Below the pieces are notes generated by a model that did not search any database, was not told where the DNA came from, and worked only from the letters and a program-made list of their open reading frames with translations. From NCBI GenBank assembly GCA_963802905.1, contig CAWDKH010000009.1:124001-188000 (forward strand): a stretch of DNA of 64,000 bases. Direction: 5' to 3'. Every line of letters starts with the position of its first letter. Positions within the stretch are counted from its first letter, which is position 1. The position numbers and the translations under genes were made by a program. Below are positions 61,003 to 64,000 of this stretch, in pieces. The DNA comes from DASQFQ01 sp963802905 (GTDB taxonomy: Bacteria > Actinomycetota > Thermoleophilia > Solirubrobacterales > Solirubrobacteraceae).

Positions 61003-61008
61003 TAAGGT
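61003..61008 (+). promoter_or_regulatory. -10 element TAAGGT, leaderless start of the MFS gene
   Basis: TAAGGT ends 8 nt before the GTG at 61017. Confidence 0.45.
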
Positions 61009-61016
61009 CCTGAGGC

Positions 61017-62317
61017 GTGAAGGAGCGCACGCGGCCACTGGCAGTGAAGCCCTTCGGACGCATGCTCGCGTCCTACACGGTCAACGAATTCGGCGACAGC
61101 TTTGCGATCGTCGCGCTGGCCGTGCTCGTGTACGACCGGACCGGCGAAGTTGCGCCCACTGCGGCGCTTTTCCTGGCCGGCAAGTTCCTTCCGGCGCTGA
61201 TCGCGCCGTTCCTTACGGCGCGGCTCGATCAGGTCGCCGTCCGCCGCACGCTGCCGTGGCTCTACGTCGTCGAGGCGCTCGTATTCGTCGCGCTGGCCTG
61301 GATCGCGAGCGGCGGAGTTCGCGCTCGTCGCTCGTGCTCGGCCTCGCGCTGGTCGATGGAGCGATCGCAGTCACTGCGCGGGCGCTCACCCGCGGTGCGA
61401 TCGCAAGCGTCCTGCAGCCCGCGCATCTCCTCCGTGAGGGCAACGCGCTGCTGAACATCGGCTTCGCGGTGGCCGCCGTCGGCGGCTCGGCGCTCGCGGG
61501 CCTGCTGATCTCCGAATTCGGCCTGTCGGCCGCTCTGCTCGTCGACGCTGCATCGTTCGTCGCCATTGCGATCGTGCTCGCGCTGACGCGCGACCTCCCG
61601 CGGCCCCAGGGCGAGCCCCAGGCCACGCTCGAGCGCCTCCGGAGCGGCCTCGCGTTCGCGCGCAGAGACCCGCGCGTGCGGCTCCTGCTGGGCGGCCAGT
61701 CCCTCGCGCTCATCCTCTTCACGCTGATCATCCCCATCGAGGTGATCTACGCGAAGGAGAGCCTGCATACGACGAGTGCCGGCTTCGGTGTACTGCTCGC
61801 CTCGTGGGGCGCCGGGATCGTCGCCGGCAGCATCCTGTTCGTGGCGGTGCGGAATCGCTCCGCAGCCAGGCTCATCCTCCTGTCCACCGCCGCCATCGGC
61901 CTGGCGTATCTGGGGATGGCCGGTGCGCAAAGCCTCCTCGTCGCGTGTCTGCTCTCGGTGCTGGGCGGTACCGGCAACGGGATCCAGTGGGTGTCGGTGA
62001 TGACCGCGCTGCAGGAGGCGACGCCGAGCGACTACCAGGCGCGCGTGGTCGGCCTTCTCGAGTCTGCGCTCGCCGCGATGCCCGGCGTCGGCTACCTGAT
62101 CGGCGGAATCCTCACGGCGGTGTGGTCGCCGCGCACCGCCTACGCCGTCGCCGGTATCGGCACGCTGGTGCTCGTTCTGGTCGCGTTCGTCCTGCTCCGC
62201 GGTCTGCGCCTCGGTCATCCCTCGCGCCGCCTGGAAGATCTCCAAGCGCCGGTAGAGCCGCACCTACAGCCACCGTCGGGGACCCGCGACCTGTCGCTGG
62301 AAACCGGCGAGCGGTGA
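61017..62317 (+). CDS. MFS transporter, frameshift near 61310
   Basis: About 433 residues with some twelve helices. KPFGRMLASYTVNEFGDSFAIVALAVLVYDRTG is a typical N-terminus of MFS_3-type drug exporters; TARLDQVAVRRTLPW is the helix 2-3 loop. Net -1 slip near 61310 (between WIASGG and LVLGLALVDGAIAV), possibly more than one indel. Later parts (LLISEFGLSAALLVDAASFVAIAIVLAL) match the family. The C-terminal ~50 residues are soluble. GTG start. Substrate unknown. Confidence 0.85.
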
Positions 62318-62324
62318 GCGGTTC

Positions 62325-62672
62325 GTGCCGCTCGACCACGTCGCCCTGACCGTCGCCGACCGTGAGCGCTCCGCCGCGTTCTACGGCGAGCATTTCGGCC
62401 TCACCGAGCGCGTCCACGACGACGAGCACCTGCTGATCCTCGGCGATGGCCAGGGCTCGCTGCTCGCGCTGTCCCCGGGCGAGCCGCCCGCGGCCCATCT
62501 CCCCCGCACCAACCACTTCGGCTTCCGGCTCGCCTCCGCGGCAGACGTGCTGGCCGCGCGCGAGCGGTTCCGAGCGGCGCAGGTCGAGGAGACCGAGTTC
62601 CAGGACCACGGCCCGACGCGCGTCCAGGTCTCCGACCCCGACGGCTACCGCGTCGAGGTCTACGCGTTCTGA
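62325..62672 (+). CDS. VOC/glyoxalase family protein, single domain
   Basis: 115 residues: PLDHVALTVADRERSAAFYGEHFGL at the start, TNHFGFRLASAADVLAARERF in the middle and VQVSDPDGYRVEVYAF at the end. The His near the start (DHVAL), the His in NHFGF and the final Glu (VEVY) are in the positions of metal ligands in glyoxalase-type enzymes. Reaction unknown. GTG start 8 nt after the MFS stop, so probably co-transcribed with it. Confidence 0.85.
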   Translation: MPLDHVALTVADRERSAAFYGEHFGLTERVHDDEHLLILGDGQGSLLALSPGEPPAAHLPRTNHFGFRLASAADVLAARERFRAAQVEETEFQDHGPTRVQVSDPDGYRVEVYAF

Positions 62673-62673
62673 C

Positions 62674-62874
62674 TCAGCGCTGCCGGTTCTCCCAGTGCTC
62701 GTGACCTGGGAGCGCGGCGAGGACCGCGAGCGTCAGGCCGAGGTAGACGGTCCAGACAGGCGCGCCTTCTGAATACACGAGCGCGGTGGCCAGGGTGATC
62801 ACACCCGACACCGCGAGCCAGGGCGCGAGGATTCGCCACCAAACCCGGGAGAACATCTCGTCAGGAGAGTACAT
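62674..62874 (-). CDS. Small membrane protein with two hydrophobic segments
   Basis: 66 residues: WWRILAPWLAVSGVITLATALVYS and VWTVYLGLTLAVLAAL are the helices, with a short charged tail. It overlaps the preceding small membrane gene by 14 bp in another frame, so the two are translationally linked. No family recognised. Convergent with the VOC gene, ending 2 bp away. Confidence 0.55.
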   Translation of the reverse strand: MYSPDEMFSRVWWRILAPWLAVSGVITLATALVYSEGAPVWTVYLGLTLAVLAALPGHEHWENRQR

Positions 62875-63145
62875 CTCGCATTACGAACCCGGCCAGGAGC
62901 AGAACTGCCGCGACGCCGCCCAGCAACGTGCCGAGGAGCGTCAGGCGACCGATGCGCTCGAGCGGAAATCGCCGAGCGGCTCCATATCCCGCCATCAAGA
63001 GGCTCCCCACGCCAGCGGCGGTGGGAACGATCGAGATGTCGATCACCTCCGGCAGCAGCCGAACCTGCGTCGCGATCGTCAGCCCGACGGTGACGATGCA
63101 GCCGACGACGACACCAACGGCCCAACTGAGGAGATGATCCGGCAC
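62861..63145 (-). CDS. Small membrane protein with three hydrophobic segments
   Basis: 94 residues. Helices at about 8-28 (WAVGVVVGCIVTVGLTIA), 38-55 (IVPTAAGVGSLLMAGYG) and 68-90 (LTLLGTLLGGVAAVLLLAGFV), separated by short charged loops. GTG start 36 bp after the RNase J stop in the same direction. No family recognised. Confidence 0.55.
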   Translation of the reverse strand: MPDHLLSWAVGVVVGCIVTVGLTIATQVRLLPEVIDISIVPTAAGVGSLLMAGYGAARRFPLERIGRLTLLGTLLGGVAAVLLLAGFVMRDVLS

Positions 63146-63181
63146 GCTCGCCCGTAGGCGAGCGGCGGCGCGTCCTCGCCC

Positions 63182-64000
63182 CTAGACCTCGACCACGACC
63201 GGCAGCACCATCGGCCGCCGCTTGAGCTTGTCGTAGATGAAGCTCGCGAGGTCGTCGTGGAGCATCGACTCGAGCACGTCGATCTCGGTGATCCGCTCCG
63301 ACGCCGCGCGGTCCAGGGAGTCCTCGACCGCCTCGCGCAGGTCGTCGACGAAGCTGGCGTTGCCGTCCAGGAACGGCACGCCGCGCGCGAGCACCTCGGG
63401 CGCGACCACGGACGACCCGTCCTGCTCGGACACGGTCGCGACGATGATGAAGATGCCGTCCGCGCTGAGCATCCGCCGGTCGCGCAGCGCGACGTCGGCC
63501 ACATCGCCGATGTCGACGCCGTCGACGAAGATCATCCCCGCCGTCTCGGGCTTGCCCCACGCCGCGCCCGACGCAGTGATCTCGAGCGGGAGCCCGTTCT
63601 CGCCCTGGAAGATGTTCTCGGCCGGCACGCCGACCGCCTGGGCGAGCTGTGAGTGGATGCGTACGCGCTTGAAGTCGCCGTGGACCGGCATCACGTAGCG
63701 CGGGCGGGTCAGGTTGAGCATCAGCTTCAGCTCCTCCTGATAGCCGTGGCCGGACGCGTGGATCGCCTCGTCGCGCGGTGTGATGACCTCGCAGCCGATC
63801 TGGTAGAGCCGGTCGATCGTCTCGTTGACGGCGCGCTCGTTGCCCGGGATCGGCGTGGCGGAGAACACCACGGTGTCGCCCTCGTGGAGCTCGATCTGCG
63901 GATGGTCGCGGTAGGCCATGCGCCGCAGCGCGGACAAAGGCTCGCCCTGCGACCCCGTCGAGATGATCACGACGCGGTCGTCGGGCCAGTTCTCGAGCTC
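63182..64000 (-). CDS. rnj: Ribonuclease J, C-terminal part; N-terminus beyond the window
   Basis: The visible ~272 residues start inside the gene. VVIISTGSQGEPLSALRRMAYRDHP is the conserved metallo-beta-lactamase/beta-CASP segment, then SATPIPGNERAVNETIDRLYQIGCEV, IHASGHGYQEELKLMLNLTRPRYVMPVHGDFKR (the HASGH and PVHGE-type motifs), and the C-terminal domain. RNase J is a 5'-3' exo- and endonuclease of mRNA decay and rRNA processing; with RNase Y also present, the window encodes both main mRNA-decay enzymes. No frame break seen in this part. Confidence 0.95.
   Translation of the reverse strand, partial: ELENWPDDRVVIISTGSQGEPLSALRRMAYRDHPQIELHEGDTVVFSATPIPGNERAVNETIDRLYQIGCEVITPRDEAIHASGHGYQEELKLMLNLTRPRYVMPVHGDFKRVRIHSQLAQAVGVPAENIFQGENGLPLEITASGAAWGKPETAGMIFVDGVDIGDVADVALRDRRMLSADGIFIIVATVSEQDGSSVVAPEVLARGVPFLDGNASFVDDLREAVEDSLDRAASERITEIDVLESMLHDDLASFIYDKLKRRPMVLPVVVEV

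Overview
The window is 64 kb of very GC-rich, gene-dense chromosome with many GTG starts and 4-bp stop/start overlaps. The gene order ftsK, rodZ-like, cinA, thpR, recA, recX, rny, miaB and then miaA, dapF, dapD, dapC, dapE, hflX, together with a MurT/GatD pair, points to an actinobacterium. I infer a member of class Thermoleophilia (Solirubrobacter/Conexibacter-like). That placement is inference from gene content, not a database match. No tRNA, rRNA or CRISPR array was seen.

Layout. 1-5.8 kb: a probable glycan/lipid flippase-type protein, an Agl23-like membrane protein, a DUF2298 membrane protein and a lone enolase-superfamily enzyme. 5.8-12.4 kb: an FtsX-type ABC exporter followed by two response regulators and a convergent histidine kinase. 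12.5-15.9 kb: GNAT, an ECF sigma factor coupled to an O6-alkylguanine-DNA alkyltransferase, MFS and a cyclophilin lipoprotein. 16-21.5 kb: one long operon, HAD phosphatase - DUF2103 - methyltransferase - lipid kinase - murT - methyltransferase - gatD (peptidoglycan amidation). 21.5-27 kb: an osmoprotectant ABC importer with two binding proteins. 27-38 kb: M50 peptidase, dut, hflX, DUF429, the lysine/DAP genes, miaA, a FIST protein, SDR and MscS. 38-40.2 kb: an Rv2578c-type radical SAM gene interrupted by a LAGLIDADG intein. 40.2-43.2 kb: SDR, a HxlR regulator with tandem operators, VOC and DHFR-like genes. 43-57 kb: miaB, rny, a caspase-like putative effector, a HEAT protein, recX, recA, an exported hydrolase, thpR, cinA, a RodZ-like protein and ftsK. 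57-64 kb: an OmpR/HK pair, a structured putative ncRNA, an HD-GYP protein, MFS, VOC, two small membrane proteins and RNase J (cut by the window edge).

Regulatory style. At least fifteen genes have a TANNNT/GATNNT -10 element 6-10 nt before the start codon, so leaderless transcription seems to be a main mode. Three divergent gene pairs share overlapping -10 elements on the two strands. Translational coupling through NTGA overlaps is pervasive, and in three cases the overlap is CTGA, implying CTG start codons.

Sequence quality. About 35 single-base frame breaks interrupt otherwise well-conserved genes. All but one lie to the right of 31 kb. Each such gene is annotated as one CDS with the break noted; most are probably sequencing or assembly errors rather than true mutations.
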